Source: Coniella vitis (lineage: Eukaryota; Ascomycota; Sordariomycetes; Diaporthales; Schizoparmaceae). From it: 64,000 bases of DNA. The translations under genes and the position numbers were made by a program. The notes below the pieces were generated by a model. The model made no database searches, was not told the origin of the DNA, and saw only the letters and a list, made by a program, of their open reading frames with translations. The first letter of the stretch is position 1. Each line of letters starts with the position of its first letter. This document shows positions 10,726 through 21,500 of this stretch, in pieces. The stretch lies in assembly GCA_011317545.1 (NCBI GenBank), contig WUJK01000010.1, positions 1,364,001-1,428,000 on the forward strand, written 5' to 3'.

Positions 10726-12720
10726 TCAGCTCAAGTCAATGATACTCAAATCGTCCAGATCATCAGTAACTTCGACAACCTCTCCTCGAGCAGTCGCGCC
10801 CTGCGAAGGCGTGGGCATAACAGAGCCGTCTTGCTCTTCAAACAGCTTGCTCTTCTTTCTCTTTTGCTTTTGACTCCAACGGCTGGCCACCATCTTCATG
10901 ATGTCTCTCTGGGGAACACGTGGATTCTCTGTCTTAATGATTTTCATCTGCTCTTTCATGAAGCGTTGGTACTCGCTCTCTGTGCCCGGCTTTGACCTCG
11001 GCACTGGCTTCGTTTGTTTTAGCTCGGCTTTGCACTTGCCGCAGCGATGTCTCTCCAGATTGATGCTCCTCGAATGGCGCTTGTATTCTTGTCCGCAAAC
11101 AGTGCATTCCCACACGTATTTGAAGTCAATGTCGTAACTATGCCTCGTTGTGACTTCGATACCCCGGTGACCAAACTGCCTTGTGACTTTGGCAGCCCAC
11201 ATCTTGAATTCCTTGCCATGCGGGTTCTTTGTGACGCCTGAAATCATGAAGTTGGCTAGATGACAAAATTCGTGCGCAATGACGTTGAGCAGCCGGTTCG
11301 AATCGTCAATGACCTTGGTGGAGAGTTCAATGAAGGCATGGTGCTTATAGCGGGTCGAGACCGTTTCACCCTCGCTGTTCTTTTGCTTGATTGTCTCCCG
11401 TTTCCAGTTTGCGCGGCCAGCGGTAGTGTTGAGTTTGGTCGCCCATTCAATACGAATACCACCAGTCTCGGCAGCTAAATCTGCTATGACACCTTTGGTA
11501 ATGCTTGCGTCTAATTCTCGGAAAAATTGGACTGCCATGTCGTGTTTTGACTCAGTAAAGACCTTTCTGGCAGCCTTTTGTATAGCTGCCTTGCTAGGTT
11601 CGGCCTTCTTCGCGGGACTTTGAGAACTCTTGCTAGTGTTCTTCACGGTCGTAGACGGAAGGAACCACTTTTTCTTGGGAGAGTGTTCGTCATTCCACTC
11701 ATCTATGAATTCTTGGTCCCAGAAATTGTCCATTTGCGCATTATGAGGCGGAGCGGGGATTCGGTCGATCTTCTTGGATGGAGAGGCAAGAGCGGGATGC
11801 TTTGACGGTAGAGGCGGTGTCACCACCCGGGAGAATGCGTCGAAAGGGCTCTTGTGAGTAGACTTATAGAAAGGTTTGTACAATGGGTCCATGTGGCTAG
11901 GTCTGGGACATTCTGTCAGTAATTTGTAGCTGGAAATGCCAGGACTAGCTATGACATACTCTTGAGACTTGATAAAAGGGGTTTGAAAGTCAACAGAGCC
12001 AGACCGTTCGTTCCTCACGTTCGTCTTGGGCACAATTCTGTCTTTGATCCTGTCCGCCTTTCCGTATGTCGGCCACATGTCAGGCAGCTCGCCCCGCTCC
12101 TCTGCCTCAAGAGCCTCAGCAAACAGCTGCGCGTTGGGACTAGGGCTGCGTTGTCTTCTTTGAGACGTGGTCGGCACTGTGCCATGATCCTGTTTGCCTC
12201 TAGGCTTTGTTGGTGACCGCGGAACAAAGCCTCCAAAATCGAAGCTGTCATCTTCCAATTCCATGTCCAGGTCGTTCAGATAGTCGGATCCGTCGTCTCC
12301 ATCATCTGAGAAGTTTTCAGTGATGGTTTGCTCCTGCACTGAGTCGGTTTCTGACAGATCATCGTGGTCGACCTGCGGATCGGTCTGCTTGGTAGGCCTG
12401 GTTCGTAGTTCGATCTTTGGAGATAGCGCTGTAATCTGTGCCTCCCCGTGCTTCCTGCCTGCACTGTATTTGTTGGGCGATCGTGGTGAATACGTGCTCT
12501 CTAGCGGCCGTAGCAGTGGGTTATCCCGATACTTAGAACCCAGTTTGATTCGTCTGATGGTGCTTCTAGGCGGAACAGCGGCGGAGCGATCAGCAGTGGA
12601 TGTAGGAGTACTGATAGATGAGGAATATTTGACTCGTCTCTTTCGGAAGGACGTGATATCCTTCAAATCGGGCAGCTCATCCTCGCTGGAGTCCAAAACT
12701 ATGGGGCGAGCCCTGGACAT
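10726..12720 (-). CDS. SprT-like metalloprotease with C-terminal HMG-box-like segment
   Basis: Single-exon 664-aa nuclear protein resembling the SPRTN/GCNA class of zinc proteases that act on DNA-protein crosslinks. The first 360 residues or so are acidic, Ser/Pro-rich and low in complexity (for example SEDELPDLKDITSF and DDGDDGSDYLNDLDME). The SprT domain starts near residue 390 (MAVQFFRELDASI). The active-site motif HEFCH is at 483-487, followed by NPHGKEFKMWAAKVTRQFG. A zinc ribbon follows, with CTVCGQEY and HRCGKCKAEL. Near the C-terminus, EYQRFMKEQMKIIKTENPRV and MVASRW read like an HMG box. ATG 12720 is the first Met; the upstream frame opens with a non-ATG codon. Family call is firm; substrate is inference. 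Confidence 0.88.
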   Translation of the reverse strand: MSRARPIVLDSSEDELPDLKDITSFRKRRVKYSSSISTPTSTADRSAAVPPRSTIRRIKLGSKYRDNPLLRPLESTYSPRSPNKYSAGRKHGEAQITALSPKIELRTRPTKQTDPQVDHDDLSETDSVQEQTITENFSDDGDDGSDYLNDLDMELEDDSFDFGGFVPRSPTKPRGKQDHGTVPTTSQRRQRSPSPNAQLFAEALEAEERGELPDMWPTYGKADRIKDRIVPKTNVRNERSGSVDFQTPFIKSQEYVIASPGISSYKLLTECPRPSHMDPLYKPFYKSTHKSPFDAFSRVVTPPLPSKHPALASPSKKIDRIPAPPHNAQMDNFWDQEFIDEWNDEHSPKKKWFLPSTTVKNTSKSSQSPAKKAEPSKAAIQKAARKVFTESKHDMAVQFFRELDASITKGVIADLAAETGGIRIEWATKLNTTAGRANWKRETIKQKNSEGETVSTRYKHHAFIELSTKVIDDSNRLLNVIAHEFCHLANFMISGVTKNPHGKEFKMWAAKVTRQFGHRGIEVTTRHSYDIDFKYVWECTVCGQEYKRHSRSINLERHRCGKCKAELKQTKPVPRSKPGTESEYQRFMKEQMKIIKTENPRVPQRDIMKMVASRWSQKQKRKKSKLFEEQDGSVMPTPSQGATARGEVVEVTDDLDDLSIIDLS

Positions 12721-14480
12721 GATGAAATAATAACAACGCTGCGGCAAGTCGAACGTCTACCGTCAAAGGATGGGTGCAGTATGTGAGCTGTTTTTGGCTG
12801 GTCGATGTCATTTCCAAGGAATGCACAGCTGCGCGCCCACCAAAGTGGGCAAACAAGCGTTTGCGGGGTTGACGAGGCTGATTGTAATGAATGTCAATAG
12901 AGTGGCTGTTGCTGGGGAAACATCGAGACCCCAGCTTGTGATCCGTGCACCCATTAGGCGGCGGGAAATAGGGTTTCGCAACGCCGACCAGAGAGGAAAG
13001 ACGACCCCTTTGGCGACCTTGTATCGTGTCTGAGAACCTGGCGGTCAATCTTTTCCCCTCAAGGCTTTGCAGTACAGTACGGACGTACGCTTTCTCGAAG
13101 AGGGGGATAATTGGTCCCCTCCGATCTCCCTCAGACAGTTGTGAACAGCAGGTAAGTGGCTTGTCTGCAGATCAGAGCACTTTATACAGAGTTTGTGATG
13201 TACTTGCTAGGGCTGCCGCCACTGCTTGGAAGCGATCTTCTTCTCTGGATCACGGCATGGTAGTGATTGAGGCAAATGCCGTGGTTCGGGGGTCCTGTAT
13301 CCTATTCCTACGTGTGCTACTTACAAACCGAAGAGTAATAAGCATCTGCATTACCGACCTGCGTGTTGCAGACTTTTCAGAGTCTCTTTATCTGCTACAT
13401 CTTGTGCTTCTAGCCCGCATCCTCAAATGCGGTACAACAGGAGGAAAAGGCAAAACTAGAAAGAAGAGAGGAAACGAAGACTGTCCACCATTTTTGAGTA
13501 CTGGCGCAGATATTCATTCTTTGCGCCGTCCATACTTTTCATTTTCCGTAGAGCCTGGTGAGTGGCGCCAGCCAAAGTGTTTCTATCTGCCCGCCGCCGG
13601 AAGGCACAGGGCAGCACCCGGGAGCGCCGGATTCCCGTCCATACATAGTACTTGCGATTACTACTTCTACTACCACCTACTATGTATACTATGCACATAA
13701 GTATGTAACGGCACAGTGCCTGACTCTCTGACTGCTCACTAGCTTGACTGGGTGCGCTCAGCAAGCGGCAGTGCAATGCATGATGGGGCCCGCCGCGCGG
13801 CAGTCCTGCCGGTTAGGTTGGCTGTCTGGCTGTTAAGCAGCCAGAGCAGGTTGCCGTGGTGGCACCAGGAAAAAAGAAGAGACAGACACTTTGCAGAGTA
13901 CATAGTAGCGGCAGGTACGCAAACGGTACATCCTTACTGTATCAGCAAACCACAGTCAAACTGTGAAATGGGGCCACTAGAGTCAAAGAGGTTTAGCCTA
14001 AGCATTCGTTGGCCTCCATTTGGAACGAGGGCAAAATGCAAGAACAAACCTTCCCGAGTTAGCGGCGTCAGGGCGCCCACGCCCAGTGCGAGCCAAGCGG
14101 CAAGGCCGGGTCAAAAATAGCAAAGGAGATTTGGTTCTGGGAACAGACGATCTGCACGCAGTGATTGGGCGCACCACTCGAATGCAGCCATCATTTATTG
14201 CTAGACATATATAATATGTTCTCCTGACACTTTTGAGTAAAAAGACTCCACCGCAATCATATTCTTCGTTGTGCGATGGGTAGAAAGTGGGATTGAACCA
14301 TGTTCTGCCGATTCTCGAAGCATAGTACAAAGATTCGACGCATCATCCAAGCTTCGATCGTGGATTCTCATGGCGTACGGGAAGCCCACCAGCGACCTAG
14401 GCAGTCTTGGGTAGGCGGGCTTGGCCGGCAGCTGGCAACTGGCCGAGTGTACATAATAGCGCCTCAGCTGAAGTGAGGGT

Positions 14481-14500
14481 GTACATAGTACATAGTACTG
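14481..14500. repeat. tandem GTACATAGTA words
   Basis: Two overlapping copies of the quasi-palindromic word TACATAGTA in direct succession, with the inverse form CTATGTAC 10-20 nt downstream. This is one of the densest sites of a word recurring in many gene-free stretches of the window. Confidence 0.8.
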
Positions 14501-15812
14501 TATCATATGCTATGTACATGCACGTATATAGTACGAAGACTGTTACTTCACGGCTCGTACCGTTCGGCTGTGCCACAGTGTTTACGCAAGCATACAGTAA
14601 CCGTTTCGTATTTTTGGAATGGGTGCATAGCACCAGGCAGACGTGCATGCGGTCTTTGTGTTGTATTTTGAACACGACAGGAACAGTGTATTCGAACACA
14701 AACCAGCTCGTAATAAGAAATACTGAATAGTAATATGTAATGGATTGGCAGTGTCTTGATGATGTACATGGTAGAGCGGTATGTCTATCATAGTACTGCT
14801 TCCAGGGTTATTTGGACTCGAGAAGGCGGCAGAAAGAGTCTCTTGACTTGGAAGACCTCGATACCGAAAACATGGTATTGTTGCGAGCCAAATGCTTTGT
14901 TGACAGCTTATGAACCAGAGTTCTCATCACCAAAAACGATTTAGCACGTGTATCTGCAGGTGTTCGATACGGGCTCCATACATAGTATGCCTAGTTTGTT
15001 GGTGTCCCCAAAAGAAAACTTGCTTCCGCTACTGATACCGTAGTACAAACAAATTTATTTCTTCAAAAATTTGTCCCACAGCAGAGGATGTTGCAATGAC
15101 GTCGTCATGGAGGCATGCTGAGACTTCATAGAACAGAGCCCCATGCGTATCGCGCTATTCTAGACCTTTTTGTTCTCGACCTTTGCTTCTTTGGTGCATA
15201 GTAAATGGATACCTAGCCCACCGCCTACGATGCTCCACTTCTGTAGCTGGGCCCTTGTCGTGCGTGGCATGCGTGGCATGAGTGGCGCTGGGACAGTCCG
15301 GATGGCTGGGGAGATGGTTGGTCATGTCCCAAGCGATTGTAGAAAAGCAGCCGCTCCTTTAAGTATGAATGATAAGTGCTTGACTGGATAAAACGGGCCG
15401 CTAACAGTTTGACCTGGAAAAGTATATTTTCGGGAACGGTGTGTGTGCGCGCATATCATGACGTTGCACATACGGGGTACAGTGTGCTGTATGTGCTGGA
15501 AGAACAACATGCGACAATCGCGCGCAAGATAGATAAAACATCGAGATTTGGAACGGTTGGATACATAGTTGTAGCAGATGTGATATAGGCTGTGCAAGGT
15601 GTGATAACCAGACGGTTGCCACACCTTTTGGTTCTCCTCATCATATACGAAGTACATGGCAACGAGTACTAGAAGAAACTTGGGGAATGTCCGAGTCCAC
15701 ATGAGGCGTTTACTATAGTATATGCTGGCAGCAGTACTGTAAGTATAGTTACCACATTACAACAACGGGATTGCGTGCAGGCGTTGGTCGGAGTCAATGC
15801 AAGAATTCGCGG

Positions 15813-15847
15813 AGTACATAGTACATACTATATAGTATACTATATAA
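15813..15847. repeat. palindromic TACATAGTA/TATAGTATA cluster
   Basis: A 35-bp stretch built from overlapping TACATAGTAC, TACTATATAGTA and ACTATATA units, capable of forming a hairpin. Part of the dispersed intergenic word family. Confidence 0.8.
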
Positions 15848-17340
15848 CTGGTGTTATGCCAATGTTTCGCGTTTTTGTGTATTATACATAGTACTGTTAC
15901 CAAAAAGAACCTTCAACAAAATGCTGAAAACAATTGGGTAGATTTTCGAGTCTGCGAACTTGTCAGAAAACCATGTCTCCACGCCCAGCCCCCCGATTCA
16001 GCGGGACAGATCATCGGCCCTTGCGGTTGTCGATCCTCGGGCTTGTTGGGCTGCCGTGTCGTTCGTGGTTTTGTGCATGGCCGATATGGTTGTCCGAGCA
16101 CTGGTTGATATTATGTAATTCATGGCTGCCAATCTTTGCTCTGTTTGGTGTCGCATCTCTGGAGATCTCGGTTCTGTCCAGCCGTGTTCGCGTGGGCTCT
16201 GAGTCTTAATACAGGCTGCTCGGTGGCCTCAATGACAGACCAGGTGGCAAAGCGTCGTATTCTACTCTGAAATAGATATCTAGGAAGTCGTTGCGTATCA
16301 GCTCTTGCCAACAGCAGGCCATGCTTCGATGGACCGTCCAGCTTTGCCGCAATGCGTTTATCTGGATCGGGTTGGTGGCAAGCTTGATACATAGTATGCA
16401 GCTCCTTCTACCAAGTAGTAGCGCATGGTACATACTATAGTAGTAGAAGCAGTTGGGAAGTTGTCGCAAGGCACACAGCCCAACCCAGGAGTCAGCACCG
16501 CCACCTTCAAGGACGGGCCTCTCTTATTTCCCAGTTCCCCGTTGCCCCTTGCTCATCTCGGACACTCCCATGTTGTTTGCCCGGCTAGGAATTTTGATTG
16601 CTTACCACCACCCGCACTAGCTCAGGGATACTCCCAGGAGCTCATTAGCACCCACCCAAACCTCTGAGCTCCAGCAGCATCGCAGACCGATTTGGCCGAG
16701 TGTCATTGCCTTGGGCTCCTCCTCTGGCAAGCAGTTGACCGCGGGATCTCTGGCGATGAAGTGAGACGCGGGGAAGTCGGCTTCCACGTTACAATTGCAT
16801 ACAAGCAAGACTGGACAGCTGCCTACCAGCCTGAGTAGCTGGCAATGCTACTACTATGTCTGGTGCCGAACATCGCTCTCGGCCTTGTTGATCGGTTTTG
16901 CAATTCACGAGTCGGTCAGTACCATGAACTTGCCTAGCCACAAATGTACATGGATGCTCAGGTACCGTACTTCTCACTGGTTGGTCAGCAATCCGTGCGA
17001 GCGGGTGAAGCGTGGATGGAGAAGAGGACCGGGGGGTTGGCAATGCACATAAAGTCAAAGTACCGTGTAAATTACTTCAAATGGGTTGTTGCAGGCCCCT
17101 ACCAGACTCGCAGTGGCTCCTGGGCTGGTTGCAGCACAGTGCAGGCGCGTACAGTGCGTTGAGTGGGCTGGGCAGCCTAGCCGACTCCTGGCACCTGCAG
17201 CCTCCTTTTCCCCTTGCCCCTTTCTTCTGTACTTGCTGCCCTCCATTTCCGATGCGTCTCCCAATTGCCATGCACAACGCACTGGGCAGAATCCACGCTG
17301 TCCCTGACTTGCGAGTGGGCCGAGAGGCTGCTTCTTCTCC

Positions 17341-17364
17341 TGCTGCTGCTGCTGCTGCTGCTGC
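17341..17364 (+). repeat. (TGC)8 trinucleotide microsatellite
   Basis: Eight uninterrupted TGC units in the upstream region of FKS1. The run would encode Gln on the opposite strand, but no gene was supported there. Confidence 0.9.
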
Positions 17365-17430
17365 ATAACCAAGAAACGCCGTCTATGATTTCTTGGTTTG
17401 GGCGGCCCTCTTTTCGAATCAACCGCTACC

Positions 17431-17520
17431 TTACCTCACCTTTTTCCCTCTTCTTTCTTCCTAGCTTGCCATCACCCACACATTCGCTCCTCCTCTTCTC
17501 TCTTTTTCCTTCTCGTAGTC
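17431..17520 (+). promoter_or_regulatory. FKS1: pyrimidine-rich (CT) tract upstream of FKS1
   Basis: A stretch almost entirely of C and T on the coding strand, about 1.1 kb before the FKS1 ATG. CT-rich blocks commonly precede transcription starts of strongly expressed filamentous-fungal genes. Assignment to the FKS1 promoter is inferred from position. Confidence 0.4.
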
Positions 17521-18548
17521 TCGATACATTTGTCGTGCACAATCTCCTTTTCGGTATTGGTTCCGTCCGTTCCTGTCGGCAGTCTTCTCCGGCGCTACGA
17601 CTTGGCCGTTCGTTCGTTGAGACTCATCTTCGTTCGAGGGTGGATTTGGTGTTGACCTTCCAATCTTCCTCCCCTTCACAGGTCAGCCGCAGTGCTCTCT
17701 CGCTTACCTTGCTTCCCTTGGTCCACCAAAACAGCGACACTGACTAGTTGCACCTCGACAGACTCCTACCATATGTATTAGAACGTGGTTACCCCCGACA
17801 TTAGACCGTTGTCTTTCGCGACTGGAACAGAGACGACCGGCAAAACTTCGATAACCACGCAAAGAATAGGTTGGCCTTTGGTCGGCGGAAAAGAGGTTCC
17901 ACAGGGCCGGAACAAGCCCAGAAGCAAGAAGTGGTTGCTGTGTTCGGCACTGCCTTGTTCTTGTTCAGATCCTCGTGGTATTCCTGGCTGCCATCAACCC
18001 ACCACTGTTTTGGGGGCGACTTGGCACTACCACTGCCTCAGCACACTCTGCAAAAGCAGGCGCAAACCTGTTTTCTTGTCTAGTGACTCGTTCAACCCTG
18101 CCTACCGAGTCAACTAAACCGTGACTGCAATTCGACCGTTGCATCTTGTTCTTGACGCAGCAGCACCGAAATCTTCTGGCCCTTTACACCGCACTGCTCA
18201 ACCCCCGAGTACTACCTGGGTCAATCCTTTAATCAGCGAATCTTTGATGATTTTCTCGATACGACATATGAGTCTTTGAATTGGTGAGTAGGAATGAACG
18301 ATTCCTCGGGGTGTTTTGTTCTTCAACTTGAACCTGCAACACGCCAGATGCGCCCGTCATGGCCAATAGCGCCTCATCCCCAACCACGCCCATATATTCC
18401 CAGCCATCCTTACACACCACTTTCGCTGTAATTCTTTCGCCAGCAAGCCATGACCGCCAGTTTTCAGCCATCACCACTTCTTTGTCTTCTTTTGCATTGG
18501 GACGACTACTAAACTAATTCCATGGTGGCAATCAGATATTAGATCAAC

Positions 18549-21500
18549 ATGTCGGGCTATCAAGGCCATCAAGAGTATGATGATGGCTACGGCCATCCTC
18601 AGCAACAGGGGAATACCGACTCCTATTATGACAATGAGCATGGCCAGTACTATGACCAGAATGGCGGCTACGATGCTCAGGGACAACAACACCCCGAAGG
18701 CCATGATGGCTACTACGACGAGTCGTAAGTTATATATATCCTTGCCGCAACTGTCTGATCGACACTGACACCTTTCCTTTTCTGTGCTGATCAGGGGCTA
18801 CTACAATGCCGATGCCAACAACCCTTACCATCAAGATGGCGGATACTACGAAGGCCACGAGCAACAAGATGGCTACTACCAAGACGGCTACTACGAGCAA
18901 GGCTACGACCAAAATGGATACGGCGCCGGTGGTCAGCGTCGGGGTGGTTCCGAAGAAGAATCCGAGACGTTCAGCGATTTCACCATGAGGTCTGACATGG
19001 CTCGTGCTGCCGACATGGACTATTACGGCCGCGGCGACGAGCGCTACAGTGGTTACCAGGATGGACAAGGTGGCCGCGGCTACCGCCCGCCTTCTTCGCA
19101 GATCTCGTACGGCGGCAATCGCTCGTCAGGAGCCTCAACGCCCAACTATGCCATGGACTACGGAAACGTTCTCCCCGCTGGCCAGCGCTCTAAGGAACCC
19201 TACCCTGCCTGGACTTCGGACGCTCAAATTCCCCTCTCCAAAGAGGAAATTGAAGACATTTTTATCGATCTTGCAAACAAGTTCGGTTTCCAGAGGGACA
19301 GCATGCGCAATATGTACGATCATCTCATGACGCTGCTCGACTCGCGAGCCTCACGTATGACTCCAAACCAGGCCCTGCTTTCTCTGCACGCGGACTACAT
19401 CGGTGGAGACAATGCAAACTACCGCAAATGGTATTTCGCTGCTCACCTTGATCTCGATGATGCCATCGGTTTCGCCAACATGAAGGGCTCCAAGTCCAAG
19501 AAGAAGTCTAGCAAGAAGAAGAACAAGGACGCCGAGGAGGAGCAGACTCTAGAGGACCTCGAGGGAGACAACTCCTTGGAGGCTGCTGAGTTTCGCTGGA
19601 AGACCAGAATGAACCGTATGTCGCAACACGACCGCGTGCGACAAATCGGTCTCTATCTGTTGTGTTGGGGCGAGGCTAACCAGGTCCGATTTATGCCTGA
19701 ATGTCTCTGCTTCGTCTTCAAATGCGCAGACGACTACTTGAACTCCCCAGCTTGCCAAAACTTGGTTGAGCCGGTCCCTGAGTACACCTTCCTGAACAAC
19801 TGCATCACGCCTCTGTACCAGTACTGCAGAGAGCAAGGATATGAGATTCTGAACGGTGTCTACGTTCGCCGTGAACGCGACCACCACCAGATTATTGGCT
19901 ACGATGACTGCAACCAGCTCTTTTGGTACCCCGAGGGTATTGAGCGCATCGTTTTGGAGGATAAATCCAGACTGGTTGACGTGCCTCCGGCCGAACGTTA
20001 TTTGAAGCTCAAGGACGTCGCGTGGAAGAAGTGCTTCTTCAAGACATATAAGGAAGTTCGTTCGTGGTTCCATCTGCTCACCAACTTCAACCGCATCTGG
20101 ATCATTCACTTGACCATGTGGTGGATGTACACTGCCCACAATGCACCTGAGCTGTTGGTGCCAAACTACGAACAGCAGGTCAATCAGCAACCTCCCGCTT
20201 CTGCCCAATGGGCCATTGCTGGCTTCGGTGGTGGTATCGCGTCCATGATTCAAATTCTGGCTACCCTTTCTGAATGGGCTTATGTGCCCAGACGGTGGAC
20301 TGGAGCACAGCATCTGACCAAGCGTCTATTATTCCTTATCGTGGTTCTGGTTCTCAATGTCGGCCCTGGTGTCTACGTCTTCCTGCCACAGGACACGGTG
20401 GCGGCTTACAATGCTCACCAGGAGACTACCATTTGCTTGGTCCTTGGTATCGTGCAGTTTTTCATCGCTGTCGCTACCTTGATCTTCTTCGCCGTTATGC
20501 CTCTTGGTGCGCTTTTTGGCAGCTATCTGACGAGCAAGAAGTCGCGGCGCTATGTGGCCAGTCAAACATTTACTGCCAGCTGGCCCCATCTGAAGGGTAA
20601 CGACCGAGCCATGTCCTACGGTCTGTGGGCCGTCATTTTCGGTGGCAAGTTTGGAGAGTCTTACGGCTTCCTGACCCTGTCATTCCGTGACCCTGTTCGT
20701 TACCTGTACATTATGGACGTAAGCAGCTGCTTGGGTGACACAATTATTGGCGACAAGCTTTGCAAGTACCAGCCAGCAATCACGCTTGCATTGATGGCTA
20801 TCACTGACTTGTGTTTCTTCTTCTTGGACACTTACCTTTGGTATGTGTTGATGAACGCTGTCGTCTCCATTGCTCGGTCGTTCTATCTTGGTTCTTCCAT
20901 CTGGACACCCTGGAGAAACATCTACTCTCGCCTCCCCAAGCGTATCTACTCCAAGGTCCTGGCTACCACGGATATGGAGATCAAGTACAAGCCCAAGGTG
21001 CTGATTTCTCAGATCTGGAATGCTATCGTCATCTCGATGTATCGCGAGCATCTTTTGGCCATCGACCACGTGCAGAAGCTTCTCTACCACCAGGTGCCTT
21101 CGGAACAAGAGGGCAAGCGGACACTGCGTGCACCCACCTTTTTCGTCTCTCAGGAAGACCACTCGTTCAAGACAGAGTTCTTCCCTAGCCAAAGTGAGGC
21201 AGAGCGTCGAATCTCTTTCTTTGCGCAGTCCTTGTCCACGCCCATTCCCGAGCCGCTCCCCGTCGACAACATGCCAACATTCACTGTGCTGATCCCTCAC
21301 TACAGTGAGAAGATTCTGTTGTCTCTACGTGAAATCATTCGCGAGGACGAGCCGTACTCGCGTGTGACACTCCTGGAATACCTGAAGCAGCTGCACCCTC
21401 ACGAGTGGGACTGCTTTGTCAAGGACACCAAGATTCTTTCTGACGAGACTGCACAGTACAATGGCGACGAAGAGAAGAACGAGAAGGACACAGTCAAGAG

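Larger units (their letters stand above)
12721..18548. other. 5.8-kb gene-poor region upstream of FKS1
   Basis: No coding sequence could be supported on either strand. The region holds many copies of the word TACATAGTA or CATAGTAC (e.g. 13641, 13898, 14321, 14481-14500, 14789, 14979, 15813-15847, 15885, 16389). It also holds a TGC microsatellite, a pyrimidine-rich stretch at about 17431-17520 and, next to FKS1, what is probably a long 5' leader. A non-coding RNA or an intron-rich short gene cannot be excluded. Confidence 0.5.

Noticed and set aside
13026..13700. 224-codon plus-strand frame in the region before FKS1
   Set aside because: No recognisable domain, no ATG with good context, and composition like non-coding DNA.
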